DNA from: Fimbriimonadales bacterium
Lineage (GTDB): Bacteria; Armatimonadota; Fimbriimonadia; Fimbriimonadales; GBS-DC
Assembly: GCA_026003075.1 (NCBI GenBank)
Contig: BPGO01000007.1
Span: 62,001-126,000 of the forward strand
Length of the DNA: 64,000 nucleotides
Reading direction: 5' to 3'
Position 1 is the stretch's first letter. The number at the start of each line of letters is the position of its first letter. The notes beneath the pieces were generated by a model that made no database searches, was not told where the DNA came from, and worked only from the letters and a program-made list of their open reading frames with translations. Shown one piece after another: positions 8,525 through 15,979 of this stretch. Position numbers and translations under genes: made by a program.

Positions 8525-8851
8525 TCACACCTGCAACCGCATTATCTCTTGGTAGGCTTCCAGCACTTTGTTGCGCACCTGCAGCGTCAGTTGAAACGCG
8601 AGGCTGGCGCGCTCCATCGTCAAGACTAGAGTCTGCTCATCCACCGGCTCGCCGCGTGCGAAGCGTTGCGCCAAATCCGCCGATTGCTGTTGGGCGTCGT
8701 TCACCTGCCCGATGACCTCGCGCAGCATCTGTCCGAAGTCAGCGCGGGGCGCGTCGGCTTGTGGGGCTTCAGGCGATTGCAGCCACTTGGGGAGCTGAAT
8801 CTCCCGTATCTCGATGCGCGGCAGGTCTTTGAAGATGCCCTTGATTTCCAT
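8525..8851 (-). CDS. fliE: Flagellar hook-basal body complex protein FliE
   Basis: FliE joins the MS ring to the proximal rod. The product is 108 residues, the family's normal size, with a variable N-terminus and a conserved helical C-terminal half (FGQMLREVIGQVNDAQQQSADL ... ASLAFQLTLQVRNKVLEAYQEIMRLQV split across the domain); the closing VRNKVLEAYQEIM is the strongest FliE signature. It lies between flgC and fliF as in most flagellar operons. Confidence 0.94.
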   Translation of the reverse strand: MEIKGIFKDLPRIEIREIQLPKWLQSPEAPQADAPRADFGQMLREVIGQVNDAQQQSADLAQRFARGEPVDEQTLVLTMERASLAFQLTLQVRNKVLEAYQEIMRLQV

Positions 8852-8863
8852 CCGTCATCACCT

Positions 8864-9271
8864 CTACACACGCCCGATATCGAGGGTGCGCAGGAACATA
8901 TTCTTCGCAGCGTTGAAGGCTTGGATATTCGCCTCATACGCGCGGCTGGCGGTAATCATGTCAACCATCTCATGCACGATGTCCACATTGGGGTAGGCGA
9001 CATAACCGTTGGCATCGGCGTCGGGGTGCCCAGGTTCGTATACGAGGCGTGGGGGCGTGGCGTCGGCAGCGATTTGCGCCACACGCACACCGCCGGGCAT
9101 GCTGGGCGTCGGCATGATGGGCTGAAAAATGGCGACCTTCCGTTGATACGGTTGTCCGTTGGGGGTGCGGGTCGTGTTCGCATTCGCCAAATTGTCCGCG
9201 ATGAGGTCCATCCGCAACCGTTCGGCGCTCAGTCCGCTGGAGGATACCCGTAGCGTGCTAATCAGTCCCAT
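8864..9271 (-). CDS. flgC: Flagellar proximal rod protein FlgC
   Basis: FlgC is one of the rod proteins crossing the periplasm. The 135-residue product has the N-terminal rod motif (SSSGLSAERLRMDLIADNLANANT) in two conserved pieces, and the C-terminal helix typical of axial proteins (EMVDMITASRAYEANIQAFNAAK). Start ATG 9271 has a GGAGGTGAAC Shine-Dalgarno on the minus strand. It follows flgB by 11 bases. Confidence 0.96.
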   Translation of the reverse strand: MGLISTLRVSSSGLSAERLRMDLIADNLANANTTRTPNGQPYQRKVAIFQPIMPTPSMPGGVRVAQIAADATPPRLVYEPGHPDADANGYVAYPNVDIVHEMVDMITASRAYEANIQAFNAAKNMFLRTLDIGRV

Positions 9272-9282
9272 GGTTCACCTCC

Positions 9283-9723
9283 TTATTGAGTTCTGCCCTC
9301 GCGTATTGCGTTGCGCAGTCCCTGGATTTGGCTATTGGCGATTCGGGCGAGCATGGCATAGCGCAGTTCGTTCTCGGCGAGTTGCGCCATTTCATATTCT
9401 GGGTCTATTGTGTTGCCGTCGGTACGCATCGGGGTCGGTTGTGGCATCGGTTGCGCCTCTTGAGGCTGCGCGACAGGCGGCACGGCAAAATGGCGCGGGT
9501 CAGAAACCCGCAGCGGCAGCATACCGGCTTGCATCGCGGTTTGCACGAGACGCGAGGGAGGCGCCTCGCCTTCGGGGAGGTCTAAGCGCACAAAATTCGG
9601 CGTATTGGCATTCGCAAGATTATGCGCCAAAATCTTGTGGCGGGCAGTGGCGCGGTTCATCGCCCGCTCCGCCACTTGCAAGGTTGGCGTGTCCCAAAAA
9701 GTCCGATAGCCTGCAATTCGCAT
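9283..9723 (-). CDS. flgB: Flagellar basal-body rod protein FlgB
   Basis: FlgB is a proximal rod protein and the first gene of this flagellar run. The 146-residue product has the axial-protein motif KILAHNLANANTPNF near residue 30 and a C-terminal helix (ELRYAMLARIANSQIQGLRNAI). Start ATG 9723 is preceded on the minus strand by GAGGAGTGA, and an in-frame TGA just upstream rules out an earlier start. Expression probably depends on the structured 9724-9954 gap upstream. Confidence 0.95.
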   Translation of the reverse strand: MRIAGYRTFWDTPTLQVAERAMNRATARHKILAHNLANANTPNFVRLDLPEGEAPPSRLVQTAMQAGMLPLRVSDPRHFAVPPVAQPQEAQPMPQPTPMRTDGNTIDPEYEMAQLAENELRYAMLARIANSQIQGLRNAIREGRTQ

Positions 9724-9954
9724 TCTGTTTCACTCCTCTCGCATCCATGCGCACCGCCTCCTTCGTGGCACGGACAGCCATATCCGTGCGCGTGTCCGAT
9801 TATCTCTGCTTGGGCAGTTTCGTCCAAGCAAGAAATCCTGCCTACCGATTATCGGCAGGCGCAGGCGGATTTTTCACTGTTGCAGGCATCGCGGGGTGAA
9901 CAGAGCGGTTTGCCATGACAGAAGGGGCATGGGAGTATCAGAAGATCTTCGAGT
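9724..9954 (-). other. Structured upstream region of the flgB operon
   Basis: This gap of about 230 bases contains several short inverted repeats: CACGGA/TCCGTG near 9765-9784, GCTTGG/CCAAGC near 9809-9830, a CCGAT/ATCGG palindrome near 9844-9854, and GAAGATCTTC near 9941-9950. No credible coding sequence was found. It should contain the promoter and 5' leader of the flagellar operon; no sigma-54 or sigma-28 consensus was convincing. Confidence 0.35.
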
Positions 9955-9980
9955 TGGGGCGAACCCTTCGGCTCGCCCCA
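9955..9980 (-). terminator. Hairpin after the MmgE/PrpD gene
   Basis: TGGGGCGA at 9955-9962 pairs perfectly with TCGCCCCA at 9973-9980 around a 10-base loop, 9 bases beyond the stop of the minus-strand gene. There is no T-run, so it may be a stabilising or Rho-assisted end. Confidence 0.45.
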
Positions 9981-9988
9981 GTGCTATT

Positions 9989-11356
9989 TCAGGACTCTAT
10001 CCGCAACATCTCCATCAGGGGCGCGATGTTGGGGTGCTGATCGAGGTTCCAGACGAACTGCAGCACCGTATCTTGCCGTGCGCGGGGCAGCGCCCATTCG
10101 GTCAACACATAGAACTTTGCCTCGACCTCTTCGTCGGTCATCGGGTTCTTGGCGTGCCCGCGTGGGAAGGTGTTCTCTTCGGTGAGCGTGCGTCCATCCT
10201 TGAGATAGACCGTGATGCGGTTTGGAATGCCCTCGGGGTAGCGCGGATCCATCGCGGTATCGTGGCGCACGGTGATTTTACTCACGAACTCCAGCAGCGT
10301 CGGGTCGGTGTAGCGCGCTTCCTCGAAGGTGTCCAGGTCTACCTTACCGTCCATCAGCGTTGCGCCAACGATGTAGGGCAGGCTGTGGTCGGCGGTCTCA
10401 CGGCTTTGGGGGCGCCACTTCTCCGGTTCGCTGCCGATGATGGAATAACACGCTTCGAAGGTGTCGATCTCAATCCGCTCAATCTGGCTGATGTCGCCGC
10501 CGAGTTGTTCGCGCACCGCCAGTGCTGCCCACACTGCACTCTGGGCGTGGTACTCCACGGGATAATACTTGATGTAGGTCTGATTAATCATGAAGCCTCG
10601 CTCCTCTTCGCCGCCGAGTGGCCCCACGGTGAACTCGCCTGACACCTGTTTCATGAACCCCATCTTGCCCTCGAAAATCTCCGATGGTCCGGTCAGCCCG
10701 TGTTTAGCGAGCCAGCTGGCGAACACGGCGTGTCGGCTGGCGTTGGCAAAGGCGCACCCTTTCCATGCGGAGATTTCGCCCACGCGCGTCTGGCGCATTG
10801 CCAAGCCCGATACGCCTGCGATGCTCATCGCGTGGCGCGTGGCGGTTGCGTCCAAGCCCATCAGTCTCGACGCCGCAGCAGACGCCGAGAAGAGTCCGTA
10901 GTTCACATGGTCCCAGCCGCGCGCTCGCAAGCTCGCCGAGTCGCACAGGCGGCACTGAATCTCATAAGCTAACACGGTCGCCAGCAGGGTCTCTTTGCCT
11001 GAGCTGCCTTCCGCCTCGGCAACCGCCAGCACCGCCGCGAGATTGTCGCTGGGGTGGGCAGGCTCCTTGGAAAGGTAGGTATCGTTGTAGTCCAGATAGC
11101 GTATCAGCAAGCCGTTGGCGAACGCAGCCCAATCGGGCGAGGCTTTGTGCGCGGTTCCAATCACAGTCGCGCCGTAGGCGCTGCTCACTTGCGTGGCAAC
11201 GGCACGCACCTGGTGCGCCGTCTCGGAACGCCACGCGCCAAACGCGCACGCAATTGAGTCAATAATCCTGCGTTTCGCCTCGTGAACCGCCTCTTGGGGT
11301 AGCGATTCGTATTTCAGTTCTGTAGCGTAGCGTGCAAAGCGGTCTGCTAAGGTCAT
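9989..11356 (-). CDS. MmgE/PrpD family protein (2-methylcitrate dehydratase-like)
   Basis: Family members dehydrate 2-methylcitrate or related substrates, or act on small dicarboxylates. The 455-residue product starts LADRFARYATEL and has the family's RRIIDSIACAFGAW motif near residue 35, a SLRARGWDHVNYG region, a GEISAWKGCAFANASRHAVFA motif (in two parts) and a YYPVEYHAQSAVWAAL segment, all typical of the all-helical plus lid fold. The frame is open further upstream, but ATG 11356 has a good GGAGG 7 bases before it and the promoter box lies just upstream. No citrate synthase-like partner is nearby, so the substrate is open. Confidence 0.88.
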   Translation of the reverse strand: MTLADRFARYATELKYESLPQEAVHEAKRRIIDSIACAFGAWRSETAHQVRAVATQVSSAYGATVIGTAHKASPDWAAFANGLLIRYLDYNDTYLSKEPAHPSDNLAAVLAVAEAEGSSGKETLLATVLAYEIQCRLCDSASLRARGWDHVNYGLFSASAAASRLMGLDATATRHAMSIAGVSGLAMRQTRVGEISAWKGCAFANASRHAVFASWLAKHGLTGPSEIFEGKMGFMKQVSGEFTVGPLGGEEERGFMINQTYIKYYPVEYHAQSAVWAALAVREQLGGDISQIERIEIDTFEACYSIIGSEPEKWRPQSRETADHSLPYIVGATLMDGKVDLDTFEEARYTDPTLLEFVSKITVRHDTAMDPRYPEGIPNRITVYLKDGRTLTEENTFPRGHAKNPMTDEEVEAKFYVLTEWALPRARQDTVLQFVWNLDQHPNIAPLMEMLRIES

Positions 11357-11390
11357 CTTCGTCCTCCGTTTATTCTGTAGATACAGGGGT

Positions 11391-11401
11391 ATTGTACCTG
11401 A
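11391..11401 (-). promoter_or_regulatory. TCAGGTACAAT promoter element for MmgE/PrpD gene
   Basis: Read on the minus strand this is TCAGGTACAAT, an 11-mer that also precedes three other genes in the window. The TACAAT part serves as a -10-like box; the start codon follows about 34 bases later. Confidence 0.5.
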
Positions 11402-11429
11402 CGCTCCGCGTCGCGTGGCAGGGTATCCT

Positions 11430-11990
11430 ATGGGCATGACGCGCGAGGAGGCTTGGCGACTGCTCTGCGAATATACGCAATCCGAGAACTTGCGTCGGCA
11501 CGCGCTGGCGGTGGAAGCCTGTATGCGCTACTATGCCCGTCTGTATGGCGAGGACGAGGAGCTCTGGGGCGTGGTCGGGTTATTGCATGATTTCGACTAC
11601 GAGCGATATCCTTCGCTGGAGGAGCATCCCTTCCGCGGGATGGAGATTCTGCGCGAGCGGGGTGTATCGGAGGTCATCGTTCGCGCTATTGGCGCCCACG
11701 CGAACCATACGGGTATCCCACGCGAAAGCCTGCTGGAGAAAGCCATCTTCGCATGCGATGAAATCTCAGGCTTCGTAATCGCTGTTGCGCTGGTGAAGGG
11801 ACGCACGCTGAGCGCCGTGACGCCCGAATCAGTGCGCAAGCGCATGAAGGAGAAGAGCTTCGCGCGGGGCGTGAACCGCGAAGACCTCCTTCAAGGCGCG
11901 GAAGAGCTGGGCATACCGTTCGATGCACATGTAGCGCATGTGGTCAAGGCGTTGCAGGGGATTGCGCACGAATTAGGCATCAACCCGTGA
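11430..11990 (+). CDS. HD-domain phosphohydrolase-like protein
   Basis: HD-domain proteins are metal-dependent phosphohydrolases, often acting on nucleotides. Seen: an early His in LRRHALAVEACMRYYA, the HD doublet in GLLHDFDYE, His in EEHPF, and His residues in GAHANHTG, an ordering that matches the H...HD...H...H metal ligands. After the core comes a helical part with KGRTLSAVTPESVRKRMK. ATG 11430 is given; ATG 11436 is also possible because TATCCT lies 6 bases before it, as in leaderless genes here. The gene diverges from the MmgE/PrpD gene. Substrate unknown. Confidence 0.8.
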   Translation: MGMTREEAWRLLCEYTQSENLRRHALAVEACMRYYARLYGEDEELWGVVGLLHDFDYERYPSLEEHPFRGMEILRERGVSEVIVRAIGAHANHTGIPRESLLEKAIFACDEISGFVIAVALVKGRTLSAVTPESVRKRMKEKSFARGVNREDLLQGAEELGIPFDAHVAHVVKALQGIAHELGINP

Positions 11991-12074
11991 ACCTCGCAGG
12001 GACGCCAACGGACGCCTTCGGGGGACACGGTGAACAGGATGCGACAAGTTTATGACTGGAACGGGGCGTTTGGG

Positions 12075-12100
12075 TACAATTTCCATTTGAACAAGGAGGT
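12075..12100 (+). promoter_or_regulatory. Promoter and ribosome site of BMP-family gene
   Basis: TACAAT at 12075-12080 with a weak ATGACT (4 of 6 to TTGACA) at 12052-12057, spacer 17. AAGGAGGT at 12093-12100 is followed by ATG at 12104. The closeness of promoter and start rules out a longer N-terminus. Confidence 0.5.
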
Positions 12101-12103
12101 TGT

Positions 12104-13048
12104 ATGCAGAAGCTACGTGCAGCGATGGTGACGGATGTTGGCGGTATTGGCGATGAGTCGTTTAATGCGTCGGCATGGCGTGGGCTGCAGCGCGCCCAGA
12201 AAGAGCTCGGCGCGGAAGTGCGCTATTTGGAGTCGCGGACTGCCTCGGATTATGTGCGCAATTTGACTACCCTCGCGCGGCAAGGGTTCAATGTGGTGTT
12301 TGCGGTGGGGTTTTTGATGGAGGACGCGCTGGCACGGGTGGCGCCGCGCTTCCCGAAGGTCTATTTTGGCATCGTGGACGGCAGAGCCCCGAACCTGCCC
12401 AACTGTGTCTCGCTGATTTTCAACGAGCAGGAAGGGTCGTTTTTGGTGGGCGCGTTAGCCGGCGCGATGACCAAGACCAACAAAGTAGGGTTCATCGGGG
12501 GGATGAATGTGCCCCTGATCAAAAAGTTCGAGTATGGCTATCGCGCTGGCGTGAAGACGACCAATCCGCGGGCGCAGGTGTTGGTGGGCTACACGGGCAA
12601 CTGGGACGATGTGAACAAGGGGCGCGAGCTGGCGCTGACGCAGTTCAATCAGGGTGCGGATATTATCTATCACGCAGCGGGGCGTTGCGGGGTCGGCGTG
12701 ATTCGCGCGGCGGAGCAGAAAGGCAAGGGCTACTACGCGATTGGTGTGGATAGCGACCAAGACCACCTCGCACCGGGGCGCGTGTTGACCAGTATGATGA
12801 AGCGCGTGGATAACGCCGTGTTCGATGTGTGTCAGCGCGTGGCGAAAGGGCAGTTTCGCAGCGGCACGATTGTGTACGGCGTCAAAGAAAAGGGCGTGGG
12901 ACTTAGCCCGATGCGGTTCACGCGCAAGGTGGTGCCCGAACGGGTAATGGCGACGGTGCGTCGCTTAGAGCAGATGATTGCGCAGGGGCAGATTAAGCCG
13001 CCCTACGATGAGGCAACCTTCAAACGGTTCCAGCCGCCGCGCGTGTAG
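12104..13048 (+). CDS. BMP/Med-family (PnrA-like) protein without signal peptide
   Basis: BMP-family proteins bind nucleosides, normally as lipoproteins that feed ABC importers; some relatives (Med, ComZ-linked) are regulatory. The 314-residue product contains the family landmarks: TDVGGIGDESFNASAW at the start, IFNEQEGSFLVGALAG, KVGFIGGMNVPLI, NKGRELALTQFNQGADIIYHAAG and YAIGVDSDQ. It begins directly with the first beta strand: there is no hydrophobic leader and no lipobox, and the promoter and Shine-Dalgarno sit immediately upstream, so none has been missed. No permease or ATPase genes adjoin. A cytoplasmic ligand-sensing role or an altered export route is possible. Confidence 0.82.
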   Translation: MQKLRAAMVTDVGGIGDESFNASAWRGLQRAQKELGAEVRYLESRTASDYVRNLTTLARQGFNVVFAVGFLMEDALARVAPRFPKVYFGIVDGRAPNLPNCVSLIFNEQEGSFLVGALAGAMTKTNKVGFIGGMNVPLIKKFEYGYRAGVKTTNPRAQVLVGYTGNWDDVNKGRELALTQFNQGADIIYHAAGRCGVGVIRAAEQKGKGYYAIGVDSDQDHLAPGRVLTSMMKRVDNAVFDVCQRVAKGQFRSGTIVYGVKEKGVGLSPMRFTRKVVPERVMATVRRLEQMIAQGQIKPPYDEATFKRFQPPRV

Positions 13049-13063
13049 GGTTCACGGCGCAGG

Positions 13064-13087
13064 TATAATTTGGTTTGGTGAACCTGC
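13064..13087 (+). promoter_or_regulatory. miaB promoter with flanking inverted repeat
   Basis: TATAAT at 13064-13069 is 18 bases before the miaB start. GGTTCAC at 13049-13055 and GTGAACC at 13078-13084 form a perfect 7-base inverted repeat around it, and ACCTGC at 13082-13087 can also pair with GCAGGT at 13059-13064. This could be an operator, an RNA switch or the end of the upstream gene's transcript. Confidence 0.4.
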
Positions 13088-14437
13088 ATGCCACGTTATA
13101 AGATTCTCACTTGGGGCTGCCAAATGAACGAGGAAGACTCCGAGCAGATGAGCCTCTATCTGCAGGAGCGTGGCTACGAGCCTGCCGAGACGGTGGAGGA
13201 GGCGGATGTCGTGCTGCTGAATACCTGCTCGGTGCGGCGCAAGCCCGAAGATAAGGTGTTTAGCACGCTGGGCAGCCTGCGCAAACTCAAACAGCGCAAG
13301 CCGAATCTGGTGATTGGCGTCTGCGGCTGTATGGCGCAGCTGCGTGCGGAAGAGATTCGGCAGAAAGCGCCCCATGTGGATATGATTATCGGCACGGCGC
13401 ATGTGGCGCAGGTGGGCGCTTTGGTGGACGAGGTGGTGCAGAAGCGACGCTTAGCGATGCGCCTCGAACTGCCCGAGCGCAAAGGAGCGATTGTCACCGA
13501 CATCCCAGAACGCAAGGTGGATCGCCATCCCAAGCTCAAGGCGTTTGTGCCGATTCAGTACGGGTGCGATAAGTTCTGCACTTTCTGTATCGTACCTATC
13601 ACGCGGGGGCGCGAGCGCAGTCGTCCGACCGCCGATATTCTGGACGAGATACGCAAGCTGGCAGCGCGCGGCACGAAGGAGGTCACGCTTCTGGGGCAGA
13701 CGGTCAACTCGTATGGCAAGAACCTGTTGGAGGGGCGTGTGCCGTTCGCGCGATTGCTGCGGCTAATCAACGATATCGAAGGCATCGAGCGCATCCGCTA
13801 CACCTCGCCCTACCCGCGCGATTTCCGCGATGATCTGATCAACGCGATTGCCGAACTGCCCAAGGTGATGGAGCATGTGCATTTGCCGTTGCAGTCGGGC
13901 GACGATGAAATCCTGAAGGCGATGCGTCGGCTCTACACGGTGGAGCAGTTCGAGGAGATTGTCGCGAAGCTGCGCGAGCGTGTGCCCGGAATCGCGATTA
14001 CAACTGACATCATCGTCGGGTTTCCGGGAGAGACCGACGCGCAGTTTGAGAACACGCTGAAGGTGGTGGAACGCATTCGGTTTGATGGGGCGTATATGTT
14101 CGCCTACAGTCCGCGTCCGGGCACGCCGGCTGCGGCGATGGAGAACCAGATACCGCGCGCGGTGAAGCAGGAGCGTTTGCAGCGGTTGATCGAGTTGCAG
14201 AACCGTATCACTTGCGAAATCAACCAGTCGCAGGTAGGGCGCGTGTTCGAGGTGCTGGTGGAAGGACCGAGCCAGAAAGACCCCACCAAGCTTGCAGGCT
14301 TCACGCGCGAGAATAAGATGATGCACTTCGTCGGCTCGCCTGACTTGATTGGGCGGATTGTGAAGGTTCGCGCTGACGAAGCGCACCTGTGGGGCTTCTA
14401 CGGGACGGTGGTGGAGGCGTCGCCGAAGTGCGCTTAA
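13088..14437 (+). CDS. miaB: tRNA-2-methylthio-N6-dimethylallyladenosine synthase MiaB
   Basis: MiaB adds the methylthio group to i6A37 in tRNAs reading UNN codons, using two [4Fe-4S] clusters and SAM. The 449-residue product has the three N-terminal cluster cysteines (TWGCQMNEEDSEQM, NTCSVRRKPEDK, CGCMAQ), the radical-SAM CxxxCxxC in CDKFCTFCIVPITRGRERSR, and a C-terminal TRAM-like segment (GRVFEVLVEGPSQKD). Spacing and length are normal. It converges with the SDR gene, the stops overlapping by three bases. RimO and MtaB relatives are less likely given the CQMN N-terminus and the RGRERSR motif. Confidence 0.96.
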   Translation: MPRYKILTWGCQMNEEDSEQMSLYLQERGYEPAETVEEADVVLLNTCSVRRKPEDKVFSTLGSLRKLKQRKPNLVIGVCGCMAQLRAEEIRQKAPHVDMIIGTAHVAQVGALVDEVVQKRRLAMRLELPERKGAIVTDIPERKVDRHPKLKAFVPIQYGCDKFCTFCIVPITRGRERSRPTADILDEIRKLAARGTKEVTLLGQTVNSYGKNLLEGRVPFARLLRLINDIEGIERIRYTSPYPRDFRDDLINAIAELPKVMEHVHLPLQSGDDEILKAMRRLYTVEQFEEIVAKLRERVPGIAITTDIIVGFPGETDAQFENTLKVVERIRFDGAYMFAYSPRPGTPAAAMENQIPRAVKQERLQRLIELQNRITCEINQSQVGRVFEVLVEGPSQKDPTKLAGFTRENKMMHFVGSPDLIGRIVKVRADEAHLWGFYGTVVEASPKCA

Positions 14438-15156
14438 CCCAGCCCGTACACGGGGATGGCTGCGCCGTGGATGGCGCGTGCGGCGGGCGAACAGAGGAAC
14501 ATGATGACTTCGCCTAACGCTTCGGGCGCGACCCAGCGGCTGAAGTCGGCATCGGGACGCGCGGCGCGGTTGGATGGGGTGTCGATCGTGCCCGGCAGCA
14601 CGCAGTTCACATTAATCCCGTACTCTTTGAGTTCTGCAGAAAGCGATTCGGTAAGCCGTATCACGCCTGCTTTGGCGGCGCAGTAGCTGGCGCCACCACC
14701 GAACCCTGATAGTCCTGCCCTGCCCGACACATGCACCACCGCGCCCCCACCCGAACGGATGAGAATCGGTGCGATGGCTCGCGAGACGAGGAACGCCGTG
14801 CGCAGATTAATATCGAGCATCGAGTCCCAATCGTCAATCGGCGTTTCGTGGACGGGCGGCCCTGCTTTGAAGCCGCCGACGGTGTTCACCATGGCATCCA
14901 ACCTGCCGAATCGGTCGTCGATGGCTTGGGCAAGGCGTTCGCAATCTTCGGGGCGTCGGAGGTCGATTCCGCCCATGAGCAGGTGCTGGGGGTCTAACGC
15001 AAGGTCGGCGAACAGTTGGGTGAGCAAGGTGTCATCGCGGGCGCAGAGCGCGAGAGTCGCCCCCGCCTGATGGAACTGGCGGGCGACGACGCGCCCCAGG
15101 GCCCCTGTCGCACCGGTAATCAACACCATCTTGCCTGAAAAATCGAACGATACCAT
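14434..15156 (-). CDS. Short-chain dehydrogenase/reductase (FabG-like)
   Basis: An NAD(P)-dependent oxidoreductase of about 240 residues. Seen: the nucleotide-binding TGATGALG near the N-terminus, the NTVGG motif in the middle, catalytic Ser in HVSGRAG and the YCAAKAG catalytic Tyr-x3-Lys, and the NCVLPGTIDTP segment after it. The frame extends 20 codons upstream, but ATG 15156 begins the conserved VSFDFSGKMVLITG and has AGAGGCG before it. The TATAAT promoter lies about 70 bases upstream on the minus strand. Substrate cannot be told from sequence. Confidence 0.9.
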   Translation of the reverse strand: MVSFDFSGKMVLITGATGALGRVVARQFHQAGATLALCARDDTLLTQLFADLALDPQHLLMGGIDLRRPEDCERLAQAIDDRFGRLDAMVNTVGGFKAGPPVHETPIDDWDSMLDINLRTAFLVSRAIAPILIRSGGGAVVHVSGRAGLSGFGGGASYCAAKAGVIRLTESLSAELKEYGINVNCVLPGTIDTPSNRAARPDADFSRWVAPEALGEVIMFLCSPAARAIHGAAIPVYGLG

Positions 15157-15177
15157 GCCGAAACGCCTCTTTATAGA

Positions 15178-15240
15178 GTATGCGCTGCGCTTTTGGCTTT
15201 CCCGCAATGGCTCCAAGGCTGCCTATATTATAGCGCATAC
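15178..15240 (-). promoter_or_regulatory. SDR promoter bounded by inverted repeat
   Basis: On the minus strand TATAAT lies at 15232-15227. GTATGCGCT at 15178-15186 and AGCGCATAC at 15232-15240 form a perfect 9-base inverted repeat around the promoter start region, a possible operator pair. Confidence 0.4.
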
Positions 15241-15300
15241 GCTCGCTTGGGGGTGTGGGACGGCGTTGACGGGGTGTTTGGACTGTATCCGTATGCACGG

Positions 15301-15618
15301 GTGAACCCGATGCGATGCTATCGCGTTTCTGCTAAACCGCATCCTGTGTTCCGCGGCTATCGCAAAGAGGGGATTTGGTTCCCGAACGCGCCGGATTTCG
15401 TGGTGCTGCGCGAAGCCGAGCTGACCGAAGCGATTCGGGCGTGCCCCTTACTCATCATTGAGGAGGTGAGTTGTGATGAAGCAGACGATTCTCCGTTGGG
15501 CGTGGAGCGCCTTGAAGCCGACTCTGCTAAAGTGGCTCGACGAACGCGCGCTGCGTCTGCCCGCGCATCAACGCGACGCGCTCGCCCAACGCCTGCGCAC
15601 ACCCGTGCAGACGATTGA
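15301..15618 (+). CDS. Small phage-like protein, start and end uncertain
   Basis: The readable part (from about 15310, MRCYRVSAKPHPVFRGYRK, to ELTEAIRACPLLIIEEV near 15470) resembles the small head-associated proteins of Mu-like phages that end in a ...LTxAxLxxL...LxVEE helix. This is a loose recognition. Past 15476 the frame becomes Arg/Ala-rich and overlaps the next, better-supported gene in another frame, so the real protein may end near 15475 after a lost stop or shift. No Shine-Dalgarno is obvious; GTG 15301 and ATG 15310 are both possible. Confidence 0.35.
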   Translation: MNPMRCYRVSAKPHPVFRGYRKEGIWFPNAPDFVVLREAELTEAIRACPLLIIEEVSCDEADDSPLGVERLEADSAKVARRTRAASARASTRRARPTPAHTRADD

Positions 15619-15679
15619 ACAGGTGGAGACCGCACTGCGCCAGATGGTGATTTATCACCTGGAACGCTGGAACCCTTAA
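15476..15679 (+). CDS. Small phage-like protein of unknown function
   Basis: A 67-residue basic protein (ILRWAWSALKPTLLKWLDERAL, then HQRDALAQRL and QVETALRQMVIYHLERW in separate helices). I do not recognise it. Start ATG 15476 lies 6 bases after a very strong AGGAGGTGA at 15461-15469. It is the first clear member of a tightly packed run of tiny genes in which the next one starts 15 bases after its stop. Confidence 0.55.
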   Translation: MKQTILRWAWSALKPTLLKWLDERALRLPAHQRDALAQRLRTPVQTIEQVETALRQMVIYHLERWNP

Positions 15680-15693
15680 GGGGGGGGTAAACG

Positions 15694-15969
15694 ATGGACT
15701 GGACGCAACTGATCCCGATTATTAGCGCGCTGGTGGGGTGGGCGTTTCTGCTCACCCGCCAAATCCTGACGCGCATGGATAAACTGGTGGAATCGGCACA
15801 GCGTCAGGAGCAGGCGATTACCGACGAGTTTATCGCTTACCTGCGTGAGAGCGTTGCCCGCACCGAAGCGAGTTATGAGCGTCTAGAGATCGCTCTGGAC
15901 GATGTACGCGACGCGCTGGTGAGCCTGCGCCACGCGATCACGCAGTGGCAGGAAGCCCACAAATCGTAA
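15694..15969 (+). CDS. Small membrane-anchored coiled-coil protein
   Basis: A 91-residue protein with one N-terminal membrane helix (LIPIISALVGWAFLLTRQIL, about residues 6-25) and then a long charged helix with heptad character (QRQEQAITDEF, RTEASYERLEIALDDVRDAL). Small proteins of this plan occur in phage lysis or head clusters, but no family is assigned. An 8-G run (15680-15687) forms its ribosome-binding region, so slippage there would alter the Shine-Dalgarno spacing. Confidence 0.55.
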   Translation: MDWTQLIPIISALVGWAFLLTRQILTRMDKLVESAQRQEQAITDEFIAYLRESVARTEASYERLEIALDDVRDALVSLRHAITQWQEAHKS

Positions 15970-15979
15970 GGAGGCTGCG

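Noticed and set aside
9666-9750. Short frame (about 42 codons) with AAGGAGG just upstream of flgB
   Set aside because: It overlaps flgB in another frame and looks like random coding. The Shine-Dalgarno is suggestive but the product shows no protein-like pattern.
9724-9954. Riboswitch (c-di-GMP type) ahead of the flagellar operon
   Set aside because: Several small hairpins are present but none of the conserved loop sequences of known riboswitches.
13763-14386. Minus-strand frame inside miaB
   Set aside because: Shadow of a gene with intact radical-SAM motifs.
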